A stretch of 64,000 nt of DNA from Schlegelella_A sp963778525 (GCA_963778525.1 CAVZUJ010000001.1:1178001-1242000), one strand, 5' to 3'. Numbered from the stretch's first letter, positions 45,037 through 57,348 are shown. The notes: generated by a model not told the origin, from the sequence alone. Made by a program: numbers and translations.

Positions 45037-46387
45037 TCAGATCATGGCCACGTTGCCGACTTCAGCCTCGGCGCCCAGCCAATCATCCTCGCGTTCGGGT
45101 GACGGCAGGCGCTTGACGGCGCGAATGACTTCAAGCCGCGAAGCGACGAGGGCCAGCAGCAGGGCCCCGCAGCCGGCCACGGCGAGCGACGTACGCAGGC
45201 CCGAATGCTCGCCCAGCCAGCCGCCGAGCAAGGCGCCGGGCCCGGCTGGAATGAGGATGAGCCAGCGCATCGTGCTGGTCATGCGGCCGAGCAGAGGCGC
45301 CGGCGTCACCGCCTGGCGCAGCGCCAGGAAGTTGATGAAGATGAAGACGGCACCGGTGGAAAACATCATCAAGGTCAAGCGCGAAGGCGGCCACGCCCCA
45401 GGCGTTGGCGGGCGCGAGCGAAAGCAGCAACCAGCCGCAGCCGCAGATCGCGATGCCGAGCACGAGGCAAGGCCCCGGCCCGACGCGGCGGCTGATGCGG
45501 TTGCCGAACACGCTGGCGATGATGGTGCCCACGCCCATGCCGGTATAGCTCAGGCCCACGGCCTGCTCGGACAGGCCGAGCGTGCGTGTCGCGAACAGGA
45601 TCTGCACCACCAGCGCGGCGTTGTGGCAGGCCTGCCAGCCCCCGACGACGAGCGCCAGCGCCACCAGCAGGCGATGGCGCGCCACGAAGACCACGCCGGC
45701 CTTCAGCTCGGCCATGAACTGCACCCTGGCGGTCACGCCGCGCTGTGCCGATCGGGTCGGCTGCTCGTGGATGACGACGCCGCGCAGGATGGCGGCCGAG
45801 ATCGAGACCAGGACGGCGTCGACGAGCAAGGCCAGCGGCGCGCCGACGATCTTGATCAGCGCACCGGCGAGACCCGGCCCCGCCACTTCGGCGCCCGAGC
45901 TCGCGAGCGCGTTCTTGGCATGCGCTTCGACGAGGCGGTCGCGCGCCACGACCTGGGTCAGGACGATCTGCGCAGCGCTGCCGGCGACCGTGTAGACGAT
46001 GCCGATGATGAAGGCGCAGGGATACAGCCAGGCGAAGGACAGCCATCCTGCCCACCAGGCCAGTGGCACGCTCGCCACCGCCAGGCCGATCGTGCATTCG
46101 CCGGCGATGTACACCGGCAGCTTCTTGACCCGATCGAGCCAGACACCGGCCGGCAACGAGAACAGGACGAAGGGCAGGATCTCCATGGCCGTGAGCAGGC
46201 CCATCTGCGTCGGGCTGGCGTGCAGCAGCACGGCGGCCGTGAGCGGCAGCGCGAGCATCGTCACCTGGCCGCCGAACGAGCTGATGAGGATCGACGTCCA
46301 CAGGCGCCGATAGGTCAGGTCGCGCAGCAGGTCGGTGGCCGGCAGCGAGGGGAGCAGTTTTCTCGTCTTCTTCGAGAGCCAACTCAT
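45037..46387 (-). CDS. MFS transporter, enterobactin-exporter-like (one frameshift)
   Basis: A major facilitator protein of about 449 residues once one frame slip is bridged. It has twelve hydrophobic helices, with the motif-A-like SLPAGVWLDRVKK loop after helix 2. The overall pattern is that of the EntS/MFS_3 group of exporters. The frame changes at about 45380, where the minus strand reads GCGCTTGACC. Removing one T restores FALTLMMFSTGAVF. The slip is probably a sequencing error because both halves are well preserved. ATG 46387 has an AAAGGTG upstream and is preferred over TTG 46408. Substrate unknown. Confidence 0.8.
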
Positions 46388-46757
46388 GGCTTCACCTTTT
46401 CTTTCCAACGCGGCCGCCGGGTGGGCAGCCTGACGGGCCGGTGGGCCCTTGCAGCGGGGGAAACGAAGTGCGATCGATTCTTCCGCTGATCTCTCAGCGG
46501 AACTTCGATGCGAAGGGAGCTGAGAGGACTAGATCGGCGCCGGACGGCGAGGGCCGCCGGAGCGCTTGGCCATGCCGGCAAAGCCAGCCCACGGCCGCGC
46601 AACGCCGAAGGCGCCGAGGACGAGGTGGGTGGGATTGCGGGTCATGGGAGCGCTGATCTGAGTGCGGCCATGATCCTACCGCCAGTGGCAGCGATCGGCA
46701 ACGGCTGGGCTGTTGCTCGTTGCGCAGTGCCCACGCTTGGAGCGTGAAAGACTCGCC
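46388..46757. other. intergenic stretch with one perfect hairpin
   Basis: I see no convincing gene in these 370 bases. A perfect 9-bp inverted repeat with a 4-base loop lies at 46481-46502 (TTCCGCTGA/TCAGCGGAA). It is about 95 bases before the MFS start and could be an operator or a leader hairpin. The rest is low in recognisable signals and separates the MFS gene from the argJ 3' end. Confidence 0.45.
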
Positions 46758-47987
46758 TCAGGAGCGGTAGTCGGCGTTGATCTTCACGTAGTCGTAGCTC
46801 AGGTCGCAAGTCCACACCGTGGCCTCGTGCGGGCCACGGTTCAGGCCGACGCGCACCGTGATCTCGCTCTGCTTCATGACGCGCTGCCCGTCCGCTTCGC
46901 GATAGGAAGCGCGGCGACCGCCCGCCTCGACGACGTGCACGTCGTCGAGGAACAGGTCGATCTTGGTCTGGTCGAGGTCGGCGATCCCGGCGTAGCCGAC
47001 GGCCGCGAGGATGCGGCCGAGGTTCGGGTCGCTGGCGAAAAAGGCGGTCTTCACGAGCGGCGAGTGTGAAATCGAATAGGCCACCAGGCGGCATTCGGCC
47101 ACGCTGGCGCCACCTTCGACATGCACGGTGATGAACTTGGTGGCGCCCTCTCCGTCGCGAATGATGGCTTGGGCCAGCTGGCGGGCGACGTCGAACACGG
47201 CGTCGCGCAGGGCCCGACCCTCCACGCTCTCGAGACTCGCGATTGGCGCATTGCCGGCGGCGTGCGTGGCGATCAGCACGAAGGAATCGTTGGTGGAAGT
47301 GTCGCCGTCGATGGTGATGCGGTTGAAGGACTCGTCGGCCGCTTCGCGCACGAGCTGCTGCAAGAGACCCGGGGCAATCGCTGCATCGGTGGCGATGAAG
47401 CCGAGCATCGTCGCCATGTTCGGGCGGATCATGCCGGCGCCCTTGCTGATGCCGGTGACGGCGACTGTCTTGCCGCCGATCGAGAGGGTGGCCGAGGCCG
47501 CCTTCGGCACGGTGTCGGTGGTCATGATCGCCTCGGCCGCGATGGCCCAGTGATCCGGCCGCCGATCGGCCAGCGCCGCCGGCAGCGCGGCCTCGATGCG
47601 ATCGTTCGGCAGCGTCTCCATGATCACGCCGGTGGAGAACGGCAGCACCTGCTCGGGCGCGCAGCCAAGCAGCGCCGCCAGCGCGGCGCAGGTGGAACGG
47701 GCGCGAGCGAGCCCATCGGCACCGGTGCCTGCGTTGGCGTTACCCGTGTTGACGAGGATGGCGCGTACGCCCGCACCTGCGGCAAGATGCTCGCGGCAAA
47801 GCTGCACGGGCGCAGCGCAGAAGCGGTTGTTGGTGAAGACGCCCGCGACCGTCGAGCCCTCAGCCAAGGTCACGACGGTGAGGTCGCGTCGGTTCGCCTT
47901 GCGGACGCCCGCCATGGCGGTGCCGAGGGAGATGCCGAGGACGGGGTGGAGGTCTACCGAACTTGTGGGAGTGAAATTGACAGGCAC
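46758..47987 (-). CDS. argJ: bifunctional ornithine acetyltransferase/N-acetylglutamate synthase
   Basis: A 409-residue enzyme of arginine synthesis. It moves acetyl from N-acetylornithine to glutamate and can also use acetyl-CoA. It is made as a precursor that cuts itself before the Thr in KGAGMIRPNMATMLGF; that motif is intact (about residue 187). NTGNANAGTG, DGDTSTNDSF and the C-terminal SYDYVKINADYRS are also family hallmarks. I chose GTG 47987 (PVNFTP start); GTG 48011 is an alternative. The disrupted island begins right upstream of it. Confidence 0.93.
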   Translation of the reverse strand: MPVNFTPTSSVDLHPVLGISLGTAMAGVRKANRRDLTVVTLAEGSTVAGVFTNNRFCAAPVQLCREHLAAGAGVRAILVNTGNANAGTGADGLARARSTCAALAALLGCAPEQVLPFSTGVIMETLPNDRIEAALPAALADRRPDHWAIAAEAIMTTDTVPKAASATLSIGGKTVAVTGISKGAGMIRPNMATMLGFIATDAAIAPGLLQQLVREAADESFNRITIDGDTSTNDSFVLIATHAAGNAPIASLESVEGRALRDAVFDVARQLAQAIIRDGEGATKFITVHVEGGASVAECRLVAYSISHSPLVKTAFFASDPNLGRILAAVGYAGIADLDQTKIDLFLDDVHVVEAGGRRASYREADGQRVMKQSEITVRVGLNRGPHEATVWTCDLSYDYVKINADYRS

Positions 47988-48177
47988 GTTCGTATCTTTG
48001 TTGGCCCGCACGATTGTAGGAAGTCGAACTGCGCCGGACCTCGCCCGATTGAGCTGCTCCTCGTCGTATTGCCATGAGATACTGGTCGCGAAACGTGCTT
48101 GGCTTGATCATGAGGCGCGACAGCACAGTGACCGATTCTTTTGACAGGACGATGCTTCCATTCTTCCTGAGCTAGTA

Positions 48178-48799
48178 ATGCGAACGGATGAAGCGCGGCG
48201 CGCCTTCGAGGGTCATCCCGTCGTGCTGGAAGCAGTCGGCGATGGAATGACCATCAACGCTATCGACGACTGCTCCTCGAGCTCTACCACGTCGTCTGGC
48301 ATTTCAATCCGTCTGTGGCGCCGCAGCCAGCCGAATGCCGGATCAGCATAGCGACATCCGATATTTCCTCTACGAGCATATGCACGAGGAATCGGGCCAC
48401 GAGCAATGGGTACTCAACGACTTGCAAGCCGTGGGAATCCGCGAGAGCAGGCTAAGGCGCGTCAGCCTCACGGTCACTTCACGCAGAACACTGTGTGGAT
48501 ACAACTACTGGTGCGCCGACCGCCAAGACCCCAGTTCCGTTCTTGGAATGATGTATGCGTTGGAGGTGATTGCTTCGGTCTATGGCGGTCCGTTTTCATC
48601 CGCCATTCGTGAATCGCTATTGCTCGAGGACGATCGCGGCATGTCGTTCATCAGTTCGCATGCGTCGATGGACACCGAGCACATGGTCCAACTTCGCCAA
48701 GTGTTGAACACACTGGAAGACAGCAAGTCGCGAGATGCCGTAGTCGAGTCGACGATCGTGAATTTCAATCACTTCACACGAATGTTCGAAGCGCTATGA
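48178..48799 (+). pseudogene. iron-containing redox enzyme (haem-oxygenase-like), frame-disrupted
   Basis: The last 154 residues (from about 48335) are in one frame. They carry YFLYEHMHEESGHEQWVLNDL, an HxxEE...H metal-site pattern, and MDTEHMVQLRQVL. This is the helical haem-oxygenase-like fold of iron-containing redox enzymes. Upstream the matching sense lies in other frames: RTDEARRAFEGHP from 48178, then RYRRLLLELYHVVWHFNP around 48255-48310. At least two frame changes separate these. Such enzymes are non-haem di-iron oxidases. Here it directly precedes the rpfF-like remnant, so it may once have served the same signal-synthesis pathway (inference). Confidence 0.65.
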
Positions 48800-48832
48800 G
48801 CAACTCCTCTCGCGGTCAGCCTCACGACGCTC

Positions 48833-49580
48833 ATGTCGCGGCCATACAAATACATCCGCCTCGAATGGAGTCCGGAGCTGTCGGCCTTTCGAGTACGTAC
48901 CTGCGTCACTCCAATTCAGTGCTACAGCCTCTCGGCGATGGCCGAACTGCAACGCGTGTTCTCGGATATCGCCGAAAGCGAAGGTCTCGTTCGTCACTTG
49001 TCATGACTTCCGACGCACCCGGAGTTTTCAATTTTGGTGGCGATCTCTCGCTCTTCGTATTGTCGTATAAGCGCCCGCGATGACGAGTCTCTAAGGATGT
49101 ACGGGCGCCGTTGCATCGAAATGGTCTGGTGGATGGAGAACGCCTCGCATCGGAGTGCACACAACAGTTCTCGTTCAAGGCGACACGCTCGGCGGAGGGC
49201 TCGAGTCGGTCATGTCCTTTCATAGAGTGATCTTCGAGAGAAGCGCCCAGGCCGGTTTCCCAGAGGTTCTGTTCAACCTTTTCCCGGGAATGGGGGCATG
49301 GATTTCACCATCCGAAAGGCAGGTTTGCGGTCGCCAATGAAATGATGTTCTCCGGCAAGCTCTATTCCGCGGAGCAGTTGTATCGCGCAGCCTCGTAGAC
49401 CTCGTCGTCGACGAGGACTCGGAGAAGCCGCAATCGAACAGTTGTACGAACATTCGACCCAAGTTGAGAGGGACGCTCGCAGCGCTGCAAGGTCGACGCT
49501 TCGCAGCGCCGATCACACATGAGTCGCTCGTGGCAACCGTCGACCTGTGGGCCGACTCCGCGCTCGAAGTTGACGACTAG
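48833..49580 (+). pseudogene. RpfF-like DSF synthase (crotonase family), frame-disrupted
   Basis: Read across frames this is an enoyl-CoA hydratase-fold protein close to RpfF, which makes diffusible-signal-factor fatty acids. The segments are KYIRLEWSPELSAFRVRT (from ATG 48833), DAPGVFNFGGDLSLF near 49015-49060, and YGRRCIEMVWWM near 49095-49130. TVLVQGDTLGGGLES and FPEVLFNLFPGMGAW at 49160-49300 and SGKLYSAEQL near 49355 follow. The two glutamates that are catalytic in RpfF (GGGxE and PEVLF) are both kept. Frame changes occur near 49000, 49065, 49140, 49300 and 49390. The remnant ends at 49580, converging with the kinase remnant. Confidence 0.7.
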
Positions 49581-49707
49581 GGACCTGCGACTCATGGATC
49601 GCTTGCCCGCGCGCAGGCCGAAAATAGGCGGCGGGCGAACGAAGGGGCAGTGGATGAGATAAAGCGCATGGAGCTCGACAGGGCGTGGGGCGAAGAGCGA
49701 ACAGGAA

Positions 49708-51546
49708 TCACCGAATGGACCGAGCTTGTCGTAGCACCAGCGCCTCATTCAGCCAGGCATTTAGGACCTGCGGAGTTGGTCTCGCGTATAGGGCTTCGGC
49801 AGATGGCCGTCCATCCCTGACGTCGCGCGAGCTCGGAGCCGCGTCGTCGTCGAAAGCGTCGGCGGTAAGCGCCAGGATCGGCAGACGCGAGATCCAGATC
49901 TCAGTCTCGCGCGCACGAATCTCGCGAGTTGCGGCATAGCCATCCATGACCGGCATCTGACAATCCATCAGGACAACGTCGACTGTCGAGACGTGAAGCG
50001 CCGGATAGCGCCTCTTGCACCGTCGCTAGCCTCGACGACATCCAGTCCAAGGACTGGAGCGTCTGGCGAGCAATCATCCGATTGACATCGTTGTCTTCCA
50101 CAACCAGGACCGTACCGCAATTAGCTCCGTACCGTCTAGTGCGCCCATCGCCGAATCCGGCGGCCGGCTCGTGGTGATGAGGACGGTCCGCTTCAAGTGA
50201 ACAGAATGAAAGAAAAGCGGGAACCAGACCTGGCGCCGTGACTCGACCCTGATGCGGCCGCCCATCGCCTCGACGATGCGTTGGCTGATCGCCAGACCCA
50301 AGACCCGTTCCACCTGACGTCGACTTGCGCGAACCATCGACTTGAAAGAACGGCTCGAAAGAGCCGGGCCAGTGCGTCAACTCGAAATGCCGATTCCCGT
50401 GTCGGGACTTCAAACGTCACTGTTCGAGACATCCCCTGAGGATCTCGCGAGTGCATGACTAAATCCGACTTCGCCACTTTCCGTAAACTTGATGGCATTG
50501 CCGACTAGGTTGAGAACGACCTGCTTCAGCCGCTGCCATCCGCAACGACCCAGTCTTCCAAATCAGGACTGAACGGAGAGCTTCAACGACAGTCCCTTCA
50601 TTCGGCGTTCGACCGAAGGAGCGCGATGACGGAAGTCGCCATCGAATCCAGCGACACGGCGTCCCGTTCAGATTCAACTTGCCGGCCTCGATCTTGGAAT
50701 GGTCGAGGACGTCGTTAAGGATCGCCATCAGACGAAGTACCCGAAGAAGAAGCGGTTCTCACCAGAACACGCTGATCATCATCCAACTTGGAGTGCGTCG
50801 GAGCAGCTCCAGCCTCCGAGCACGCCATTCATCGGCGTGCGAATCTCATGGCTCATGGTCGCAAGAAATTGCGATTTCGCCATGTTGGCGGACTCGGCGG
50901 TCTCTTTGGCACGTTGCAGAAGTTCATTCGCAGCGTCCGCCTCCTGACTGTGCTGGATGCCCAAGACAGCCGTCGTCTTCAACTCACGTGACGCTCGGAA
51001 TACTGTGATTCCGAAGATGATCGCGAGCGCGGCCAGAGGCAGCGAGCGAACCGATGGGACAAGGAGGCTGACCAATATCAGTGCCGTCAGCTGGATGCCA
51101 GCAAGGATCGCGAACGATCGGCCAACGAGCGTCATAAAGAACGCCGCGACGGTGATGGATCCAAAAAGCATGCTGACGTATGTTGTCGCGGTTGCGCCTT
51201 CCAGGCCGGGATAGATGAATAGAGTCGCAATGACCCAGAGAAGCCCCGACATCGCAGCGTTCGCCTCGAGTTCCCGTTCGGCGCTTCCAATCTGCGCACC
51301 CGTCAAGGCGCCAGTGTTGCTATATCTTCGACCGATAAGGTGGCGCCAAGCGGATCCGCATGCCCCGACGAGTCCCGCAACTGCACCTGCAACAGGGCGG
51401 CCCGCCTCGAGTCCGAACCCGACGATGACTGCAACAGCGGCCACCAGGAGCAAGACGCTTCGCGACGAGTTTCGCAACGCCGGAGCCAGCAGTTGCCGGC
51501 GAACGGCGTCGTCGATCGAAGCACCTTCGGTCATGGGCGCAAGCAT
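49708..51546 (-). pseudogene. RpfC-like hybrid sensor kinase/receiver, frame-disrupted
   Basis: ATG 51546 opens a clean 240-residue stretch. It has about five hydrophobic helices (residues 25-175), then the HisKA box FLATMSHEIRTPMNGVLG. After this the sense hops frames. NDVLDHSKIEAGKLNL appears near 50680-50730 and a TGLGL-type ATP-lid piece near 50310. A receiver follows with VLVVEDNDVNRMIARQTL (about 50080-50110) and MDCQMPVMDGYAATREIRA (about 49910-49965, phosphorylated Asp kept). LPILALTADAF comes next. The five-helix input, kinase and receiver match the layout of RpfC, the DSF receptor. It converges with the rpfF remnant, as rpfC does with rpfF in Xanthomonas. Confidence 0.7.
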
Positions 51547-51599
51547 ATCTGGTGCAACATTTGTCTCACGGCGCCGGGATAGGCGTGTTGCATCCTATC

Positions 51600-53219
51600 G
51601 ATGGCGAAGGCACCGAGACCCGTTCCGAGTGGCTCGAGGGCACCTAGCCCCACATCCAAGCGCGTCGTCGCTTCGAACTGCACACGCGCCGAGTTGGACA
51701 TCGACCCCCAGGCACGCCTGGCTCCGCTCGTTCAGGCTCCGGATCCGCGCAAGAAGCTGTTGCGGTGTCCGGCATCGGTACCGGGCGAGGTGCCTGGGCA
51801 GCCGCTCCTTCAGCCAATGCGGGAATCGAACGACGACATCGGCAGGTGGAACTATCGAAGAGTCCTTTGGCCGGAACCGGTCTTCCATTCGCACAAGCAG
51901 ATCGAAGTCCACCTGTCGACTGACCTTCTCGGATCGGATGGGCCAGGATCGGCCAGCCTCGCCGAGGCGTCGGCCACAAAAGACGGGGCCGCACCTTGAA
52001 CTCGGGAAAGGCCAGGACGTGCGAGCGTCCGCTAAACGACACCCGGTGGCCGTCTTCCTTCAGCCTGGCCGCGATCGCGCACCCGAACTCGAAGCCGTCT
52101 GCCTGGCGCTGTCTCCCGCGCTCGGCAATTTGCCTGCGCAGTTCGGCGAGGTCGAGCCCGGCCTGTTTCAACGCCTCCGCCCAAGGCCCGAGCCGACGCT
52201 GGACGGTGATGATGTTCGGCAGGCCCTGAAGGCCAAGCTCGCGAACTCCCAGGAGCGGGCTTCTTGAAGCGCCCGCTTGAGCTTTGCCACGATCTCCTCG
52301 CCAGTCTGCTTCTTGTCCCGCTCGAACGCTCTCCGGCGTTGAATTTCTGCCCAGGCGTCGTCGTCGATGAGACGCGGGACGCAGCCGTCATGGCGCGACG
52401 GTTGCGACACGACGATGTTTCTCGCAAGCTGCGCGCGCCCCCACACGAAGTTGCCGATGAGGGCTTCGTTTCTGAGCAGCGACGCGATACCGCTTCTGGA
52501 CAGTGGGTCGCCTGGATGATCACGCCAACCCTCCGCGTGCCCCAGCCTGTGCGATGTCCGCGAAGGTCAGGCCAAAGCGCACGTACAGATTGCAGATCCG
52601 CTTGACAAGCGCGACCTCTTCCGCAGGCGCCGGACCCACTCGATCCGATCGGTAGCCGCAAACTTGCGCTGACCGTCCAAGGACACTCGCCGTTGCGCCA
52701 TCGGCAGAAATCGAACAGCGCCGATACCCCAAGGGGAGGAAGCGGCCCCATTTGATGGCCACGCGAGATTGCCAAGTGTTGGCCTGCCCTGCATTTTCTG
52801 GCGAGGTCACGGCTGTACTCGGCGGCCATCGCACGCTTCATGCTCTTGAGCAAGGCAGCGATGGGATTGGCCTCCGTGCCGAACATTTCGGCGACATAGA
52901 CGACGTCCGCGCCGTGCAGCCGGCAGTGATATTCGTAGTACGCAGCGGCATCGGCGTCCTGGAAGCGTCCCCATCGGCTCACGTCGTAGACCAGCACCGT
53001 GGCGAACGTCTTTGCCTCTGTGACGTCGTGCAGGAGCTTCATAAGCCCCGGACGGTTTTTCAGATGCACACCACTGCGACCGTCGTCTTCGTAGGTTGCG
53101 ACGATCTCCATTCCGCGGGCAGCGGCATACGCGGCGATAGCCTCCTTCTGCACCAATGGAGAGAGGTCCTGCTTTTCCGTCGACATCCGGATGTACTGAG
53201 CGGCGAGGTGCGCGGTCAT
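51600..53219 (-). pseudogene. serine recombinase, frame-disrupted
   Basis: The first ~160 residues are intact in one frame. AAQYIRMSTEKQDLSPLVQ has the catalytic Ser at about 13. DDGRSGVHLKNRPGL, VLVYDVSRWGRFQDADAAAYYE and KRAMAAEYSRDLARKC follow; these are the resolvase domain. The recombinase domain then continues in other frames. WGRFLPLGYRR lies near 52730, VALVKRICNLYVRFGLTFADIAQ near 52560-52610 and DDDAWAEIQRRRAFERDKK near 52310-52370. The C-terminal helices end near 51600. At least four frame changes would prevent a full-length product. Such proteins mobilise genomic elements by site-specific cutting and joining. The lack of an intact copy suggests the island is immobile now. Confidence 0.7.
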
Positions 53220-53319
53220 AGCCAGCCTTGTTCTGGAAAGAGAGCGCGTTACTAGGCTCCCTCACCTCACTTCAGTCAACTAGCCGGCGGAAGGGTCGCC
53301 TGCTGGCACGCGGGCCTTC

Positions 53320-53550
53320 TCAATCTGCCTCGAAGTGCTTTGCCATGTCTGCGCCTTCGTTCTCCCACATCTGAATCGCCGCGTTCGCGGCCTCGATGGG
53401 GTCGTGCTCTCCCAGCTCGGCGAACTGCTCTTCAGCGCAAGCAACGAACCTTGATGCGGGCGGGCCTGCATATTCACCAAGGCGCTCCGCATAGGCTGAA
53501 ACCCAGTCAGCTTCCGTGATCCGAAGGTCCCCGGTCACCTCAAGCAGCAT
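53320..53550 (-). CDS. small hypothetical protein (76 aa)
   Basis: I do not recognise this protein. It is acidic, has no membrane segment or signal, and contains helices such as WVSAYAERLGEYAG and PIEAANAAIQMWENEGADMAKHFE. Its ATG lies inside the end of the preceding small gene (11-base overlap), so the two form a coupled pair. The pair precedes the recombinase on the same strand and follows a LexA-type palindrome. It could belong to a toxin-antitoxin or element-control unit, but no motif proves that. Confidence 0.55.
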   Translation of the reverse strand: MLLEVTGDLRITEADWVSAYAERLGEYAGPPASRFVACAEEQFAELGEHDPIEAANAAIQMWENEGADMAKHFEAD

Positions 53551-53791
53551 CGGCGCCTCGTTCTTGTCCGCTCAGCCACTCGGCTCGGCTTGCTTCGTCG
53601 GGGATGCCTCGGCGAAGCCGGGTCACGGCAGCCAGCTCGGGCGCCAGCGCTCGAAGCGGCACCTCATCGAGCAGTTCGGAGGCCGTTTCGTCGAGGCTGG
53701 TTGGGTCCGCGTGAGGCCACTGCTCACGCAGGCGGCGCGCGCACCGGGCGATCCACTGAATGTCTTCGACGTTGCGGTTTTCGGGGCTCAT
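53540..53791 (-). CDS. small hypothetical protein behind a LexA-type site (83 aa)
   Basis: Not recognised. It is a charged, helical, probably soluble protein (DIQWIARCARRLREQWPHADP, ETASELLDEVPLRALAPELAAVTRLRRG). ATG 53791 lies three bases from the LexA-type palindrome, so LexA binding would block its transcription start directly. There is no clear ribosome-binding sequence, so translation may be leaderless or the true start may differ. It is coupled to the 76-residue gene downstream. Confidence 0.5.
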   Translation of the reverse strand: MSPENRNVEDIQWIARCARRLREQWPHADPTSLDETASELLDEVPLRALAPELAAVTRLRRGIPDEASRAEWLSGQERGADAA

Positions 53792-53794
53792 GGC

Positions 53795-53818
53795 GATACT
53801 GTATGTCTGTACAGTATC
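53795..53818. promoter_or_regulatory. LexA-type SOS operator
   Basis: GATACTGTA-TGTCTG-TACAGTATC is a perfect 9-bp inverted repeat. It contains CTGT-N8-ACAG (53799-53814), the core of the gamma/betaproteobacterial LexA box (TACTGT-N8-ACAGTA matches over all twelve arm positions). It lies between two divergent small genes and could control both. This match is exact and seen directly; binding by LexA is inferred. Confidence 0.75.
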
Positions 53819-53830
53819 GGACGCAAGAGG

Positions 53831-54064
53831 ATGTCGGCGGACAGAAGCATTGATGGTGTTGCGCTCGAGCTCCGCTGCCTTTGCGGGTTCGAGAACTTCG
53901 AGCGTGTCGTTGTGCAACGCAGACCGCACGGTCCGATCGTCACGGACTTCGTTGCCTGTGTGGGTTGCAGCGCGATGTACTTCTCGCCGATTCCAAAGGC
54001 CGACCCGCCGGAGTGGCGGCCAGGGCCGGCATGGGGCGATAGGAGGCCCAAAGCTGGACAGTGA
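53831..54064 (+). CDS. small putative zinc-ribbon protein (77 aa)
   Basis: A short protein with CLCGF (CxC) and CVGC pairs about 30 residues apart. The stretch VALELRCLCGFENFERVVVQ...VTDFVACVGCSAMYFSPIP looks like a small zinc ribbon. No family is recognised. ATG 53831 lies 12 bases after the LexA-type palindrome. AAGAGG abuts the ATG, too near for a standard ribosome site, so the start is uncertain. If real, it would be SOS-controlled and divergent from the recombinase-side genes. Confidence 0.45.
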   Translation: MSADRSIDGVALELRCLCGFENFERVVVQRRPHGPIVTDFVACVGCSAMYFSPIPKADPPEWRPGPAWGDRRPKAGQ

Positions 54065-54173
54065 CGAGAGCCTGAAGCGCGATGCTGCGGACGCGGCCAA
54101 GGACTATCGCAAGCCAGGAAGGCGCTAGACGTCCAACACGATGTTCTGTGCCCGCCCAAAGGAGTGACGCCTC

Positions 54174-54335
54174 GTGTGCCCCTCGACCGACGACAAGGCC
54201 GCTTACCGCCAGGCGTTGTTGCTGTCGGTGCAGACCTTCGACCTGGTGTTCAGCGAAAAGCCGGTGCGGATGTCGATCCTGTCGGCAACGCTGAACCGCG
54301 CGTTCGCGTCGAGCGCTGCGCGCGTGGCTACGTAG
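54174..54335 (+). CDS. small hypothetical protein (53 aa)
   Basis: A short frame starting at GTG 54174, with AAAGGAG about 11 bases upstream, reads CPSTDDKAAYRQALLLSVQT and continues to FASSAARVAT and a stop. The good ribosome site and protein-like composition argue for coding; the size and lack of any recognised family argue for caution. It lies in the last 200 bases before the secA stop, at the island edge. Confidence 0.3.
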   Translation: MCPSTDDKAAYRQALLLSVQTFDLVFSEKPVRMSILSATLNRAFASSAARVAT

Positions 54336-54356
54336 CCTTCGGGCGGAACGCTCGTC

Positions 54357-57161
<2,805 letters not shown>

Positions 57162-57348
57162 GCGGGGACGAGGTTGAGGAATGCGGGAGCGCGCGGCCGC
57201 AAGCGCCCCGGCCGAGGCCACATTGCGAAAGGGCGGATGCTCGCCTGGAGCTGCGGCCGCGCGCCGCAAATGCAAGGCGGGACAGGGCGCCGCACGGCGC
57301 GCAAGACCGGGAATTTTAACATTTCGCTCCGGGCGTTAGACTTTTACC

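Larger units (their letters stand above)
47988..54356. mobile_element. putative genomic island between argJ and secA
   Basis: These 6.4 kb look less GC-rich than both flanks and hold almost no intact gene. They carry a serine recombinase remnant, DSF-signalling remnants, and small genes around a LexA-type site. In Burkholderiales argJ and secA are normally near neighbours on one strand. Here both point the same way but are split by this block, which suggests insertion. I found no flanking direct repeat, no tRNA at either end and no terminal inverted repeats by eye, so the exact borders are unknown. Confidence 0.5.

Noticed and set aside
46508..46747. Small plus-strand open frame in the gap before argJ
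   Set aside because: No ribosome site, no recognisable motif and an Arg/Gly-rich antisense-like composition.
50699..50947. Small plus-strand frames opposite the kinase remnant
   Set aside because: They mirror the conserved His-box region of the kinase and have no independent features.
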